Assembly: GCF_008973715.1 (NCBI RefSeq)
Contig: NZ_WBOL01000002.1
Coordinates: 124,001-188,000, forward strand
Length of the DNA stretch: 64,000 nt
Reading direction: 5' to 3'
Source of the DNA: Nitrincola schmidtii
GTDB lineage: Bacteria > Pseudomonadota > Gammaproteobacteria > Pseudomonadales > Balneatricaceae
How positions within the stretch are numbered: position 1 is the stretch's first letter; each line of letters starts with the position of its first letter. The position numbers and the translations under genes are program-made. Below are positions 28,200-38,299 of the stretch, piece after piece. The notes below the pieces were generated by a model. The model did not search any database, was not told the DNA's origin, and saw nothing but the letters and a program-made list of their open reading frames with translations.

Positions 28200-29021
28200 A
28201 TGAACTTGTCACTGCCTTGGTTAAAGCAAGAGGTTGAACCGGTCAAGCCGATCCGGGGTGCTGTAGCCGTGCGCAGACAAGAAGCAGTGATTCCCGAAAC
28301 TACGAGTAGCGTGAAACGAGTGACGATTCTTCTTTGTTCACTTGCACTATTCGTAATGGTCATGTTGCTGCTGGCGGATAAAGCTCTGGCATGGCTGGAT
28401 CAACCGGTCAGTGAAGTCAGTATCAAAGGTCAAACACGACATTTGAATGGGCAAGAGTTAGCGACACAGCTGGCTCAAGAGATCAGAGCACCTTTGTTGT
28501 CGCTTGATGTGCGCACACTTAGAGATGAAGCACTTGCTAATCCTTGGGTACATATGGCTGAAGTTCGTCGTCAATGGCCAGCTGCCATCCAAGTGAATAT
28601 TGCCGAGCAAGTCCCTGTGGCACGCTGGGGTGAGCGAGGCCTGCTTAATCATCAAGGGGATATCTTCTGGCCTGATTTAAGTGCTGGATATGAGTTTTTA
28701 CCTCGTTTGAATGGGCCAGCACACGAAACTCGCGCCATTATTGCTCAGTACCATGACTTAAGTGTGCTCTTCTCCAGTTATGGCATTCGCATCAAAGGTC
28801 TTTCGTTAGAGAGTCGTGGTGCTTGGAACCTAGAGCTAGACAATGGCATTCAGCTTGTTGCCGGAAGAGAGCAGTTGATGCCAAGGCTGCGACGCTTTCT
28901 CAGTATTTATGATGCTCAGTTAGCAGATGTGGCAGATCAAATAGAACAGATTGATATTCGATATACCAATGGTGTGGCCGTTCGATGGCGCACTGAAGAG
29001 AGGCAGGATGATGCAGGATAA
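28200..29021 (+). CDS. ftsQ: Cell division protein FtsQ
   Basis: FtsQ is a bitopic inner-membrane protein that organises the FtsQLB subcomplex. The 273-residue chain has a cytoplasmic tail of about 40 residues, one membrane helix near 43-63 (VTILLCSLALFVMVMLLLAD), then a POTRA domain (VSEVSIKGQTRHLNGQELATQL) and the beta domain. ATG 28200 is favoured over an earlier in-frame GTG (28182) because GGGAG at 28188-28192 lies before it. The end overlaps ftsA. Confidence 0.95.
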   Translation: MNLSLPWLKQEVEPVKPIRGAVAVRRQEAVIPETTSSVKRVTILLCSLALFVMVMLLLADKALAWLDQPVSEVSIKGQTRHLNGQELATQLAQEIRAPLLSLDVRTLRDEALANPWVHMAEVRRQWPAAIQVNIAEQVPVARWGERGLLNHQGDIFWPDLSAGYEFLPRLNGPAHETRAIIAQYHDLSVLFSSYGIRIKGLSLESRGAWNLELDNGIQLVAGREQLMPRLRRFLSIYDAQLADVADQIEQIDIRYTNGVAVRWRTEERQDDAG

Positions 29022-30279
29022 ACGCGCAGCGTCAGATCATAATATGATCGTTGCACTCGACATAGGGACATCCAAAGTGGTGTGCCTAGTCGGTGAGGTG
29101 TGTGCAGATGGCGGGATCGAGATTGTCGGTGTCGGCTCACAGCCATCACATGGAATGAAACGAGGCGTCGTCGTCAATATTGAATCGACCGTAGCTGCTA
29201 TTCAGCGAGCTGTTGAAGAAGCAGAGCTTATGGCCGGTTGTAAGATTCATTCAGTGAGTGTTGGCATAGCGGGTAATCATATCAGCAGCCTTAACTCGCA
29301 TGGGATTGTGGCTGTAAGAGATAGAGAAGTATCAGAATACGACTTGGAACGTGTGATTGATGCGGCACGGGCTGTTGCAATACCCGCAGATCAACGCATT
29401 CTTCATATCCTTCCTCAAGAGTATCTGATTGATACACAAGAAGGAATTAAAGAACCTCTAGGAATGTCCGGTGTCCGATTGGAGGCTAAAGTCCATTTGG
29501 TGACCGGCGCTTCGAATGCGATTCAAAACATCGATAAATGCATTCGCCGCTGTGGGCTGGAAGTGGATGCCATCGTACTGGAACAATTAGCATCCAGTTA
29601 TGCTGTGTTGGCTGAAGATGAGAAAGATTTAGGTGTGTGTATTGTTGATATTGGTGGTGGCACTACTGATATTGCCGTCTTTACTGATGGTTCAATTCGT
29701 CATACCGCAGTGATTCCTATTGCCGGTGATCAGGTGACCAACGACATTGCCATGGCGTTGCGTACCCCCACACAGCATGCCGAAAAGATAAAAATAAAAT
29801 ATGCCTGTGCACTGGCACAGTTAGCACGAGCCGATGAAACCATCAAAGTGCCCAGCGTTGGTGATCGACCTGCACGGGATTTATCACGTCAGTCACTGGC
29901 TGAAGTGGTCGAACCGCGTTATGAAGAGTTGTTTACCCTAGTTCAAGCCGAACTTCGGCGTTCAGGTTTTGAAGACCTGATTGCTGCAGGCATCGTGTTA
30001 ACTGGGGGAACGTCCAAAATGGAAGGTGCTGTGGAGTTGGCGGAAGAAATTTTTCATATGCCAGTCCGACTTGCTTTGCCTCAGGGGGTTAGAGGCATGG
30101 AGTCATTACTAAAAAATCCTATTTATGCAACAGGAATCGGGCTTCTGCATTATGCAAAAGCAGAACAGAAGCCAACCGCTAAAGAAAGTGTGCCGGAGAT
30201 GCGTGAGAAGCGTCTAGAGCGGCCGCAAGTAGGTGACTTGATGAGTCGAGTAAAAGACTGGTTTAAGCGCCATTTTTAA
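29011..30279 (+). CDS. ftsA: Cell division protein FtsA (actin-like Z-ring tether)
   Basis: FtsA is an actin-family ATPase that tethers FtsZ to the membrane. The 422-residue protein has phosphate-1 segment ALDIGTSKVVCLVGEV, phosphate-2 CIVDIGGGTTDIAVF and the adenosine segment VLTGGTSKMEGAVELAEEIF. The C-terminal amphipathic membrane-targeting helix (DLMSRVKDWFKRHF) is present. ATG 29011 is better spaced from AGAGG (28999-29003) than the adjacent ATG at 29008; either gives an 11-14 base overlap with ftsQ. Confidence 0.96.
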   Translation: MQDKRAASDHNMIVALDIGTSKVVCLVGEVCADGGIEIVGVGSQPSHGMKRGVVVNIESTVAAIQRAVEEAELMAGCKIHSVSVGIAGNHISSLNSHGIVAVRDREVSEYDLERVIDAARAVAIPADQRILHILPQEYLIDTQEGIKEPLGMSGVRLEAKVHLVTGASNAIQNIDKCIRRCGLEVDAIVLEQLASSYAVLAEDEKDLGVCIVDIGGGTTDIAVFTDGSIRHTAVIPIAGDQVTNDIAMALRTPTQHAEKIKIKYACALAQLARADETIKVPSVGDRPARDLSRQSLAEVVEPRYEELFTLVQAELRRSGFEDLIAAGIVLTGGTSKMEGAVELAEEIFHMPVRLALPQGVRGMESLLKNPIYATGIGLLHYAKAEQKPTAKESVPEMREKRLERPQVGDLMSRVKDWFKRHF

Positions 30280-30339
30280 CAGAATTATTGATATGTGTAG
30301 TGCCGGAAGGTAAACGCAGGCCTGCCAAGGGAGAAAAAG

Positions 30340-31491
30340 ATGTTTGAATTAATCGACAATGTACCTCAAGAAGCCGTTATTAAAGTGATTGGTGTTGGTG
30401 GCGGCGGTGGTAATGCCGTTCAACACATGGTTTCGGATGACCTAGATGGTGTTGAATTTATCTGTGCCAATACAGACGCACAAGCACTGGAGCGCTTATC
30501 AACTCGAACGGCTCTGCACATCGGTGGCGGCATGACGAAAGGCTTGGGCGCGGGTGCAAATCCAGAGGTGGGTCGTAAAGCTGCTTTGGAAGATCGTGAC
30601 CGTATCGCAGAAAGCCTAAAGGGTGCTGACATGGTCTTCATCACCGCTGGCATGGGTGGTGGAACCGGAACAGGTGCTGCACCTGTCGTGGCTCAAATTG
30701 CCAAAGAGATGGGCATTCTGACAGTAGCGGTTGTTACGCGCCCTTTCAAATTTGAAGGCCGTAAGCGCATGTTGATTGCTGAAGAAGGTATTCGTGAACT
30801 GCGTGAACATGTTGACTCCTTAATCATCATTCCAAATGAAAAGTTAATTGCCGTACTAGGTAAAAATTGCAGCTTAATCACTGCATTTAATACCGCTAAT
30901 GATGTCTTGAAAGGTGCTGTTAAAGGTATATCTGACCTGATTACGTGCACCGGTATGATTAACGTCGATTTTGCTGACGTTAAAACCGTGATGTCTGAGA
31001 TGGGCATGGCGATGATGGGTACAGGTGTTGCCAAAGGTGATAAGCGTGCTCAGGAAGCAGCACATGCGGCGATTAGAAGTCCCTTGTTAGAAGACATAGA
31101 TCTGAGTGGAGCGCGCGGTATTCTCGTGAATATTACCGCAGGCCTAGACCTTAGCTTGGGTGAGTACAGCGAGATCGGTGAAATCGTTGAAGCCTGTGCG
31201 GCAGCAGACGCTACGGTGGTTGTGGGTACGGTTATTGATCCTGATTTAGATGGTGAGCTTCGTGTCACTGTGGTAGCGACAGGTTTGGATCGTCCAAGAG
31301 AGAAAGAGTTTCAGTTGGTTTCTTCTGAAGCGCCAAAGGTAGAAGTGCGTCCAGAAGAGATTGAACTTCCTTCTGTATTGCGTCGCCAAAAGCAAGAAGC
31401 CCTGTTAGATAAACCTGAGTATCAAGAAGGTAAACGTAAAGATTACGGTGATCTGGACATTCCTACGTTCTTAAGACGCCAGGCAGATTAA
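30340..31491 (+). CDS. ftsZ: Cell division GTPase FtsZ
   Basis: FtsZ is the tubulin-like GTPase that forms the Z-ring. The 383-residue protein has the tubulin signature GGGTGTG at 106-112, the N-terminal loop [13 protein letters not shown] and the T7 loop [12 protein letters not shown] variable linker follows from about 318. The extreme C-terminal peptide [11 protein letters not shown], which docks FtsA and ZipA, is intact. A 60-base gap after ftsA could carry a separate promoter, but none is clear. Confidence 0.98.
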   Translation: MFELIDNVPQEAVIKVIGVGGGGGNAVQHMVSDDLDGVEFICANTDAQALERLSTRTALHIGGGMTKGLGAGANPEVGRKAALEDRDRIAESLKGADMVFITAGMGGGTGTGAAPVVAQIAKEMGILTVAVVTRPFKFEGRKRMLIAEEGIRELREHVDSLIIIPNEKLIAVLGKNCSLITAFNTANDVLKGAVKGISDLITCTGMINVDFADVKTVMSEMGMAMMGTGVAKGDKRAQEAAHAAIRSPLLEDIDLSGARGILVNITAGLDLSLGEYSEIGEIVEACAAADATVVVGTVIDPDLDGELRVTVVATGLDRPREKEFQLVSSEAPKVEVRPEEIELPSVLRRQKQEALLDKPEYQEGKRKDYGDLDIPTFLRRQAD

Positions 31492-31556
31492 TGCTTGATT
31501 TCCTTCACGCTTGTACTCATTAACGTTCAAGCAATGAAGGGGATAAAATGATTAAA

Positions 31557-31585
31557 TTGCCTGATTTAGGTAAGATCTGTTATCA
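31557..31585 (+). promoter_or_regulatory. Putative lpxC promoter
   Basis: TTGCCT at 31557-31562 and TTATCA at 31580-31585 are 17 bases apart, in the 129-base gap between ftsZ and lpxC. An independent lpxC promoter is known in E. coli. No convincing terminator separates ftsZ from lpxC. Confidence 0.4.
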
Positions 31586-31620
31586 TTTAGCGATAAATTA
31601 ATCTCATTTAGTGAGTAGAG

Positions 31621-32535
31621 ATGATCAAACAACGTACTTTAAAAACCAGTATTCGTGCGACCGGCATCGGACTTCACAGTGGTAAGAAAGTTTACCTCAC
31701 GCTACGTCCTGCTCCTGTCAATACGGGTATTTTGTTTCGTCGCGTTGATTTAGATCCAGTTTCCGAGATTCCCGGTAATGCCTTAAATGTGGTCGACACC
31801 GTGCTATCAACCAATCTCTCTGTGGGTGGTGCAAGAGTCGCAACAGTCGAGCATTTAATGTCTGCATTAGCGGGAATGGGAATAGATAATCTCTTTGTCG
31901 ATCTCACGGCTGAAGAAGTACCCATCATGGATGGTAGTGCAGCTCCTTTCGTGTTTCTGATTCAATCTGCCGGCATTGAAGAACAAAATGCACCTAAGCA
32001 GTTTGTTAAGATACTCAAAGAAGTTAAAGTCGAGTTAGACGGTAAATATGCTAGTTTTAAGCCCTATGATGGCTTTAAAGTTGGATTTAGAATCGAATTT
32101 GATCACCCGGCTTTTTCAGATAGACATTTAGAATCGAGCTTTGATTTTTCGACCACTTCGTTTGTACGTGAAGTCAGTAGAGCAAGAACCTTCGGTTTTA
32201 TGCGCGATATCGAATTTCTGCGTTCACAAAACTTAGCCCTCGGTGGTAGTTTTGATAATGCGATTGTTGTCGATGACTTTAAAGTGCTAAACGAAGAAGG
32301 TTTACGTTACGAAAATGAATTCGTTAAACATAAAATGCTGGATGCGGTTGGTGACTTGTATTTAGTCGGTAAAAGCTTAATTGGCGAGTACTTTGGTTAC
32401 AAATCAGGTCATCATCTGAATAACTTGTTGTTAAGAAAACTGCTAGAAACACGAGATGCATACGAAATAGTGACCTTTGAAGAGGTCGAGCAGTCGTCAC
32501 CGATTGCTTTCTTGCGTCCGGCAGTTGCAGTCTGA
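31621..32535 (+). CDS. lpxC: UDP-3-O-acyl-N-acetylglucosamine deacetylase
   Basis: LpxC catalyses the committed step of lipid A synthesis, a zinc-dependent deacetylation. The 304-residue length is normal. Zinc ligands are visible as H78 (VEHLMSAL), H237 and D241 ([10 protein letters not shown]), and the catalytic His is H264 (SGHHLNN). The MDGSAAPF segment is also conserved. Its position after ftsZ is standard. A terminator follows at 32583-32610. The C-terminal end is not of the long FtsH-degron type that I can identify with confidence. Confidence 0.97.
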   Translation: MIKQRTLKTSIRATGIGLHSGKKVYLTLRPAPVNTGILFRRVDLDPVSEIPGNALNVVDTVLSTNLSVGGARVATVEHLMSALAGMGIDNLFVDLTAEEVPIMDGSAAPFVFLIQSAGIEEQNAPKQFVKILKEVKVELDGKYASFKPYDGFKVGFRIEFDHPAFSDRHLESSFDFSTTSFVREVSRARTFGFMRDIEFLRSQNLALGGSFDNAIVVDDFKVLNEEGLRYENEFVKHKMLDAVGDLYLVGKSLIGEYFGYKSGHHLNNLLLRKLLETRDAYEIVTFEEVEQSSPIAFLRPAVAV

Positions 32536-32582
32536 TTTAGATAGAGTGGCTTAACGCCATCATTTCAGACATAAAACCGAAA

Positions 32583-32610
32583 AAAGCCGGCAAATTGTCC
32601 GGCTTTTTTT
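32583..32610 (+). terminator. Intrinsic terminator after lpxC
   Basis: AAAGCCGG (32583-32590) pairs with CCGGCTTT (32599-32606) across an eight-base loop, followed by more T bases to 32610. It ends the dcw-lpxC transcript and separates it from secA. Confidence 0.92.
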
Positions 32611-32649
32611 CATTCAGGGCTTGAACAATCGCACCTGAAACTCAATTAT

Positions 32650-32664
32650 CTATGGAATCCATAG
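32650..32664. promoter_or_regulatory. 15-base dyad abutting a putative secA -10
   Basis: CTATGGA (32650-32656) and TCCATAG (32658-32664) form a perfect inverted repeat around one base. A -10-like TAGAAT starts at 32665; the corresponding -35 is weak. The dyad lies about 70 bases before secA and could be an operator. No secM-like secretion monitor gene is present in the 198-base lpxC-secA gap. Confidence 0.35.
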
Positions 32665-32733
32665 TAGAATAGTGCCTCGTGACTGCGAAGAGCGCAGCGC
32701 GAATAACAACCAATAGACGGTAAAAGTTGAATT

Positions 32734-35472
32734 ATGCTCACATCACTGTTGAAAAAGGTCTTCGGAAGTAAAAACGATCGCGAACTCAAACGTATGAGTC
32801 GTATCGTAAAAGAGATAAATGCACTGGAAGCGCAAATGGAACAGCGCAGTGATGATGAGTTAAAAGCACTCACCGCTAGCTATCGAGAGCGCTATGAGGC
32901 AGGTGAGGCGCTTGCAAAACTGCTTCCAGAAGCCTTTGCAAACGTCAGAGAAGTGTCTCGTCGTGTCATGGGTCTGCGCCATTTTGATGTGCAGATGATT
33001 GGGGGTATTACCCTACATGATGGCAAAGTTGCTGAGATGAAAACCGGTGAAGGTAAAACGCTAGTAGCAACCTTAGCGGCTTATCTAAACGCGATTAGCG
33101 GCAAGGGTGTTCATGTGGTAACTGTGAACGACTACCTTGCTAGTCGAGATGCCGAATGGATGAGACCACTCTATGAAGCACTGGGTTTATCGGTGGGCGT
33201 GGTTATCTCTGGTCAGGATAACACGACCAAGCGTGAAGCCTATGCCTGTGATATTACCTACGGTACTAACAACGAATTCGGCTTTGATTATTTGCGCGAC
33301 AATATGGCATTTAGTGCCGAAGATAAAGTACAGCGTGGCTTTAACTTCGCCATTGTCGATGAGGTTGACTCTATCCTGATCGATGAAGCCCGTACTCCGC
33401 TGATTATTTCTGGTCCTGCTGAAGATAGTTCAGCTATGTATGCTCGCATCAACACTCTTATTCCGAAATTAAAGCAGTTCTTCGGTGAAATCGACGTTAA
33501 AGATGACACTCAAGTTATCGATGAACACTTTGCCGTAGACGAGAAAAACCGTACGGTTGAATTAACAGAAGCGGGCCATCAGTTGGTTGAAGATCTGTTA
33601 ATTGAAGAAGGGTTACTTAAAGAAGACGACAGTCTATATGCATCCGGAAACTTAAACCTGCTTCACCATGTATTGGCAGGCTTGCGTGCTCATTACCTGT
33701 TCCAAAAAGATAAAGACTACATCGTACAAAATCAGCAAGTGGTTATCGTTGATGAGCACACTGGTCGTATTATGCCGGGTCGTCGCTGGTCAGAAGGTTT
33801 GCATCAAGCGGTTGAAGCCAAAGAAGGCGTTAAAATCCAGATGGAAAGCCAAACTCTGGCATCAACTACTTTCCAGAACTATTTCCGTTTGTACGAAAAA
33901 CTGTCTGGTATGACCGGAACGGCAGATACCGAAGCCTTCGAGTTGCGTCAAATCTATGGTTTAGACGTTGTGGTTATTCCAACCAACCGTCAAGTACAGC
34001 GTACTGATTATAACGATTTGGTCTATCTGACCATTGAGGAGAAGTTTAACGCTATCGTTAAAGAGATTCGCTACTGCCAAGAGAAGGGTAAGCCTGTTCT
34101 AGTCGGTACCGCTTCGGTAGGCTCTTCTGAAGTGCTATCGAAAATGCTGACCAAAGAGAAAATTCAGCACAACGTATTGAACGCCAAGAACCATGGTCGT
34201 GAAGCCAGTATCATTGCGGATGCAGGGCGTCCAGGTGCGATCACTATCGCAACTAACATGGCCGGTCGTGGTACTGACATTATGTTAGGCGGTAAGTTAG
34301 AAGCGGAATTGGCTGCATTAGAGAATCCAACACCCGAACAAATTGAAGCCGCGAAAGCCGATTGGCAAAAACGTCATGATCAGGTGGTTGCCGCAGGTGG
34401 TTTGCATATCATCGGTACGGAGCGCCATGAATCACGTCGTATCGATAACCAGTTAAGAGGTCGTGCGGGTCGTCAAGGTGACCCAGGTTCATCACGCTTC
34501 TTCCTATCAATGGAAGATGATTTGATGCGTATCTTCGCATCAGATCGAATTCGCCAATTCATGCAAGCCTTAGGCATGGAAAAAGGTGAAGCCATTGAAC
34601 ACAAGATGGTCAGCAATGCGATCGAGAAAGCACAGCGTAAAGTGGAAGGTCGTAACTTCGATATCCGTAAAAACCTGCTTGAGTATGATGATGTTGCCAA
34701 CGATCAACGTCGCGTAATTTACGAGCAGCGTAATGAGTTGATGTCGAGCAATGACATTTCTGAAACCATTAATGCGGTTCGTGAAGAAGTTGTCGAGAAC
34801 ACCGTTAGCGAATACATAGCGCCGGAAAGCTTGGCAGAAACCTGGGATATTCCTGGTTTAGAGAAAGCGATGCAGTCGGAGTTCGCGATTGAATTGCCCA
34901 TTCAGCAATGGTTGGATGAAGACACTCAGCTGCATGAAGAGCCGTTACGTCGCCGAATTCAAGAAGAAGTTAACAGCCGTTACCAAGAAAAAGAAGCTGT
35001 GGTGGGTGCCGAAACCATGCGCCTGTTTGAGAAACAGGTAATGTTACAGGTGCTGGATACGCTTTGGAAAGAGCATTTGCAAACCATGGATTTACTGCGC
35101 CAAGGTATCCATTTACGTGGTTATGCACAGAAAAACCCTAAGCAGGAATACAAGCGCGAATCTTTCCAGTTGTTCCAAAACTTATTGGAAAATATCAAAA
35201 AGGATGTGGTGCGTATTATCAGTCACGTGAAAGTGCGCGAACCTGAAGATGTTGAAGCGATCGAACGTCAGCGTCGTGAAGCCGCCGAGCGTCAAAAAAT
35301 GAACTTTGAGCACTCCCAAGCCAGCGCGATGCAGCAAAATGACCAGCCGGATGCTTCGGGACAGCAAGATAAGCAAGAACCCTTTGTTCGCGATGTGCCC
35401 AAGGTAGGTCGAAATGAACCTTGCCCATGCGGATCAGGTAAAAAATACAAACAATGTCACGGCAAGATCTAA
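32734..35472 (+). CDS. secA: Preprotein translocase ATPase SecA
   Basis: SecA is the ATP-driven motor of the SecYEG export channel. The 912-residue protein has Walker A in MKTGEGKTL (about 103-110) and Walker B in [17 protein letters not shown]. The second motor domain contains [14 protein letters not shown], and a helical scaffold and wing follow. The C-terminal zinc-binding tail has Cys897, Cys899, Cys908 and His909, which bind SecB and lipid. Full length relative to E. coli (901). Preceded by a likely own promoter and followed by argJ after 22 bases. Confidence 0.98.
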   Translation: MLTSLLKKVFGSKNDRELKRMSRIVKEINALEAQMEQRSDDELKALTASYRERYEAGEALAKLLPEAFANVREVSRRVMGLRHFDVQMIGGITLHDGKVAEMKTGEGKTLVATLAAYLNAISGKGVHVVTVNDYLASRDAEWMRPLYEALGLSVGVVISGQDNTTKREAYACDITYGTNNEFGFDYLRDNMAFSAEDKVQRGFNFAIVDEVDSILIDEARTPLIISGPAEDSSAMYARINTLIPKLKQFFGEIDVKDDTQVIDEHFAVDEKNRTVELTEAGHQLVEDLLIEEGLLKEDDSLYASGNLNLLHHVLAGLRAHYLFQKDKDYIVQNQQVVIVDEHTGRIMPGRRWSEGLHQAVEAKEGVKIQMESQTLASTTFQNYFRLYEKLSGMTGTADTEAFELRQIYGLDVVVIPTNRQVQRTDYNDLVYLTIEEKFNAIVKEIRYCQEKGKPVLVGTASVGSSEVLSKMLTKEKIQHNVLNAKNHGREASIIADAGRPGAITIATNMAGRGTDIMLGGKLEAELAALENPTPEQIEAAKADWQKRHDQVVAAGGLHIIGTERHESRRIDNQLRGRAGRQGDPGSSRFFLSMEDDLMRIFASDRIRQFMQALGMEKGEAIEHKMVSNAIEKAQRKVEGRNFDIRKNLLEYDDVANDQRRVIYEQRNELMSSNDISETINAVREEVVENTVSEYIAPESLAETWDIPGLEKAMQSEFAIELPIQQWLDEDTQLHEEPLRRRIQEEVNSRYQEKEAVVGAETMRLFEKQVMLQVLDTLWKEHLQTMDLLRQGIHLRGYAQKNPKQEYKRESFQLFQNLLENIKKDVVRIISHVKVREPEDVEAIERQRREAAERQKMNFEHSQASAMQQNDQPDASGQQDKQEPFVRDVPKVGRNEPCPCGSGKKYKQCHGKI

Positions 35473-35494
35473 TCAAGCCTAAGAGGAAAGATTC

Positions 35495-36715
35495 ATGGCA
35501 GTAGGTGCTGAAAAACAACTGGAACTGCATCCGGTTAAAGGGTTTCGTTTAGGAATCGCATCCGCAGGCATTAAAAAGCCCGGTCGTCGTGATATTGTCG
35601 TGATGGAAGTACCGGTTGATTCAACCATCGCTGCCGTGTTTACCCGCAATCAGTTTTGCGCTGCGCCGGTTGTCTTGTCTAAAAAACACCTTGGAAGCGG
35701 TGCATTAACCCGCTACTTTTTGGTCAACACTGGCAATGCGAATGCCGGTACAGGTAAACAAGGTTTACAAGCTGCACTAGACACTTGTGCAGCCTTAGCA
35801 GAGCGCGTCAAAGTTGACGCGGAATCGGTTCTGCCTTTTTCAACCGGTGTTATTGGCGAGCCTTTACCAGTAGAAAAAATTGTTTCTGCTTTGGATGATG
35901 CTATCGCTGATCTTGATGAAAATCATTGGTTGGAAGCCGCTCACGGGATTATGACCACTGATACACGTCCAAAAGGACACAGTGTCGTGATCGAGCATCA
36001 AGGTAAGAAGGTAACCATTACGGGTATCTCTAAAGGTTCAGGCATGATTATGCCGAACATGGCGACGATGCTTGGGTATGTGGCAACTGACGCCATTGTA
36101 GACCAGAACTTGTTACAGCGTTTACTTAGCCAAATTAATGATCAGTCTTTCAATCGTATTACCGTTGATGGCGACACCTCGACCAATGATGCCTGCATGT
36201 TGGTGGCTACCGGTCAGAGTGAAGTTGAAATTACCGATTTAGAACCAGCAATGATGGACAAGTTTGTTGCCGGTTTACGAGAAGTCATGCTGGAATTAGC
36301 TCATGCCATTGTCAAAGATGGTGAGGGTGCGACAAAGTTTGTTGAAGTGCGTGTAGAACGTGCTGCCAATACTGATGAAGCGTTAAAAGTCGCATATACC
36401 ATTGCACATTCTCCCTTGGTGAAAACTGCACTCTTTGCCAGCGATCCTAATTGGGGACGTATTCTTGCCTGTGTCGGTCGTGCCGGTGTGCCTGATTTAG
36501 ACGTTGATGAAGTCAATATTTGGCTTGATGAGGTTGCTATTGTCTCTCAGGGTGGTCGTGCGCAATCCTATACCGAAGAGCAGGGGCAAGCGGTGATGAA
36601 TAAAGAAGATATTCTGATTCGCGTATCCTTAAATCGTGGTCAGGTAAAAGATAGTGTCTGGACGACGGATCTGTCCCACGACTATGTCAAAATCAATGCC
36701 GAATACCGCTCTTAA
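35495..36715 (+). CDS. argJ: Bifunctional ornithine acetyltransferase / N-acetylglutamate synthase
   Basis: ArgJ transfers the acetyl group from N-acetylornithine to glutamate, recycling it in arginine synthesis; bifunctional forms also use acetyl-CoA. The 406-residue precursor self-cleaves between Ala190 and Thr191 in PNMATMLGY, and Thr191 becomes the nucleophile. Other signatures are NTGNANAGTGKQG and FNRITVDGDTSTNDA. AGAGGAAAG precedes the ATG. Whether this enzyme is mono- or bifunctional cannot be decided from sequence alone. Confidence 0.95.
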   Translation: MAVGAEKQLELHPVKGFRLGIASAGIKKPGRRDIVVMEVPVDSTIAAVFTRNQFCAAPVVLSKKHLGSGALTRYFLVNTGNANAGTGKQGLQAALDTCAALAERVKVDAESVLPFSTGVIGEPLPVEKIVSALDDAIADLDENHWLEAAHGIMTTDTRPKGHSVVIEHQGKKVTITGISKGSGMIMPNMATMLGYVATDAIVDQNLLQRLLSQINDQSFNRITVDGDTSTNDACMLVATGQSEVEITDLEPAMMDKFVAGLREVMLELAHAIVKDGEGATKFVEVRVERAANTDEALKVAYTIAHSPLVKTALFASDPNWGRILACVGRAGVPDLDVDEVNIWLDEVAIVSQGGRAQSYTEEQGQAVMNKEDILIRVSLNRGQVKDSVWTTDLSHDYVKINAEYRS

Positions 36716-37124
36716 TAGCGCGTTACTGCATGTTGCCGCAGCGGTTATCTATAACCCTGCTGGCAACATCCTGATTGCTCGCCGCCCTGAACATAAGCAT
36801 AAGGGTGGGTTATGGGAGTTTCCAGGTGGAAAAGTAGAAGCGAATGAAACAGCCTCAGATGCCTTAGCGCGGGAGCTATACGAGGAGCTAGGTATCATTA
36901 ACATTACATCTAAGCCGCTGATTCAGATTACTCACCATTACCCAGAGCGATCTGTGCTACTGGATGTCTACAGCGTAACTGCCTTTAGTGGTGAAGCCTT
37001 AGGCTGTGAAGGGCAACCCATCCAATGGGTCAAGCCAGAAGCCTTGCTAGATTTTCCCTTTCCTGAAGCCAATCTACCTATTATCGAAGCTGTGCTGAAG
37101 TTACATAACCTCAGCATTTGCTAA
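36696..37124 (+). CDS. mutT: 8-oxo-dGTP diphosphatase MutT (Nudix hydrolase)
   Basis: MutT removes oxidised GTP and dGTP from the nucleotide pool. The Nudix box GX5EX7REUXEEXGU is complete at residues 45-67 in the chosen 142-residue reading. The start is uncertain: ATG 36696 overlaps argJ by 20 bases and lacks a clear ribosome-binding site; ATG 36684 would add four residues. Either way translation is probably coupled to argJ. In pseudomonads mutT sits in the same place and often has a ThiE-like extension, which is absent here. Confidence 0.88.
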   Translation: MPNTALNSALLHVAAAVIYNPAGNILIARRPEHKHKGGLWEFPGGKVEANETASDALARELYEELGIINITSKPLIQITHHYPERSVLLDVYSVTAFSGEALGCEGQPIQWVKPEALLDFPFPEANLPIIEAVLKLHNLSIC

Positions 37125-37126
37125 AA

Positions 37127-37522
37127 CTAGGCTTTTGGACTTTCGACCTTTTCAGTAGTTTGAGGAGGTGCTAGCTGCTGAGAAGCAGGGTCCAGCAGCT
37201 CTTGTCCACGAGTTCTTGAAATCATCTTTAGCTTCTGATGCAGTGCTGTTTTTGCCATCATATGCGCACTAACAGGTGCAGTAATGAATAAGAAAATAGT
37301 GATCAATAACTCATGAACGCTGATATGACCCGGCTCTCGAAGGGTAAAGAGAATCATTGATGCGATCAGTAATCCTCCCATACCTAGCGTCGTTGCCTTA
37401 GTGGGTGCGTGAAGGCGCATCATAAAATCAGGCAAGCGCATCAGTCCGATAGAACCAACCAAGATAAACCCTCCGCCAATCAGCAGAAAGATCGATACAA
37501 TGAGTTCTAGTACAAAATTCAT
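37127..37522 (-). CDS. mnhG: Na+/H+ antiporter Mrp subunit G
   Basis: The last gene of the Mrp (Mnh/Pha) antiporter operon, a 131-residue membrane protein with three hydrophobic helices (roughly 5-27, 40-60 and 65-88). The signature GSIGLMRLPDFMMRLHAPTKATTLG is typical of MnhG/MrpG. The C-terminal tail is polar and proline-rich. It starts nine bases after mnhF ends and faces mutT tail to tail with a two-base gap. Confidence 0.94.
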   Translation of the reverse strand: MNFVLELIVSIFLLIGGGFILVGSIGLMRLPDFMMRLHAPTKATTLGMGGLLIASMILFTLREPGHISVHELLITIFLFITAPVSAHMMAKTALHQKLKMISRTRGQELLDPASQQLAPPQTTEKVESPKA

Positions 37523-37531
37523 AATGAGTGC

Positions 37532-37801
37532 CTATTCAATGATGTCGCCACGAAGAAGATACTTGCACAGGGCGGCTGTGCTAACAAAGCCAAGCATGGC
37601 AATCAATAAAGCAGCTTCGAAATAAAGGGTTGAACTTAGCCAGATACCTAACAGAATAATCAACGCGATACTGTTGATATACATGGTATCAAGTGCCAAC
37701 AAACGATCCGCTAAATCAGGGCCGGCAAACAGACGCCATAAGTTTAGTATCAGTGCAATGACCACCATGATGCTGACAAGGATGACGGTAAAACTCAGCA
37801 T
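37532..37801 (-). CDS. mnhF: Na+/H+ antiporter Mrp subunit F
   Basis: An 89-residue membrane protein with three predicted helices. The segment RLFAGPDLADRLLALDTMYINSIALIIL is the MnhF/MrpF signature. It overlaps mnhE by seven bases, so the two are translationally coupled. Small Mrp subunits help form the full multi-subunit antiporter. Confidence 0.94.
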   Translation of the reverse strand: MLSFTVILVSIMVVIALILNLWRLFAGPDLADRLLALDTMYINSIALIILLGIWLSSTLYFEAALLIAMLGFVSTAALCKYLLRGDIIE

Positions 37802-38298
37802 GAGAAAATCTCCATCAAGGGTTTTTCATAGCGTTCTTTGATTGTTGCAATCAACTCCGCCTCATCTGTCATGGTTAGCGCATGAATATACAAAAACTTA
37901 CGACATTGGGATACTTCAGAACTAACCGTGCCTGGTGTTAACGAAACGGTACTCGCCAGTAAGGTAATGGGTAGATCACCTTCAATATCTAAAGGCATAG
38001 CGATCAGCGCTGGATGAAGCTGATCAAGAGGTCCTAATACCTGACGAGCCACTTCTAGGTTAGCTGTCACGATATCTCCAAGCACCATTAACGCATATCG
38101 CGCCGTCTTGATAGGTTTGTGCAAAGCGGGTTGGGGTTGGCTTAGGCCAGAAGTTAACATGGGAATGCCGAGTGCCAAAAATGCACCCAATACCAAGTGT
38201 CCTGGCGCTACCGTGTTATTCAAAAGTAACCAGGTCACAAACAGCAGCATACTGTGATAGGGCATCGGAAGCCATCGAAAACGGGGCTTAGCAAGCAT
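37795..38298 (-). CDS. mnhE: Na+/H+ antiporter Mrp subunit E
   Basis: A 167-residue membrane protein. The N-terminal hydrophobic region (about 15-60) is followed by a conserved soluble part with MPLDIEGDLPITLLASTVSLTPGTVS, the MnhE/MrpE signature. It lies one base after mnhD and overlaps mnhF. Needed for full assembly of the Mrp complex in studied systems. Confidence 0.95.
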   Translation of the reverse strand: MLAKPRFRWLPMPYHSMLLFVTWLLLNNTVAPGHLVLGAFLALGIPMLTSGLSQPQPALHKPIKTARYALMVLGDIVTANLEVARQVLGPLDQLHPALIAMPLDIEGDLPITLLASTVSLTPGTVSSEVSQCRKFLYIHALTMTDEAELIATIKERYEKPLMEIFSC

Positions 38299-38299
38299 C

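Noticed and set aside
32646-32733. Possible secM or other secretion monitor in the lpxC-secA gap
   Set aside because: No plus-strand frame with a signal sequence and arrest motif fits in the 198 bases.
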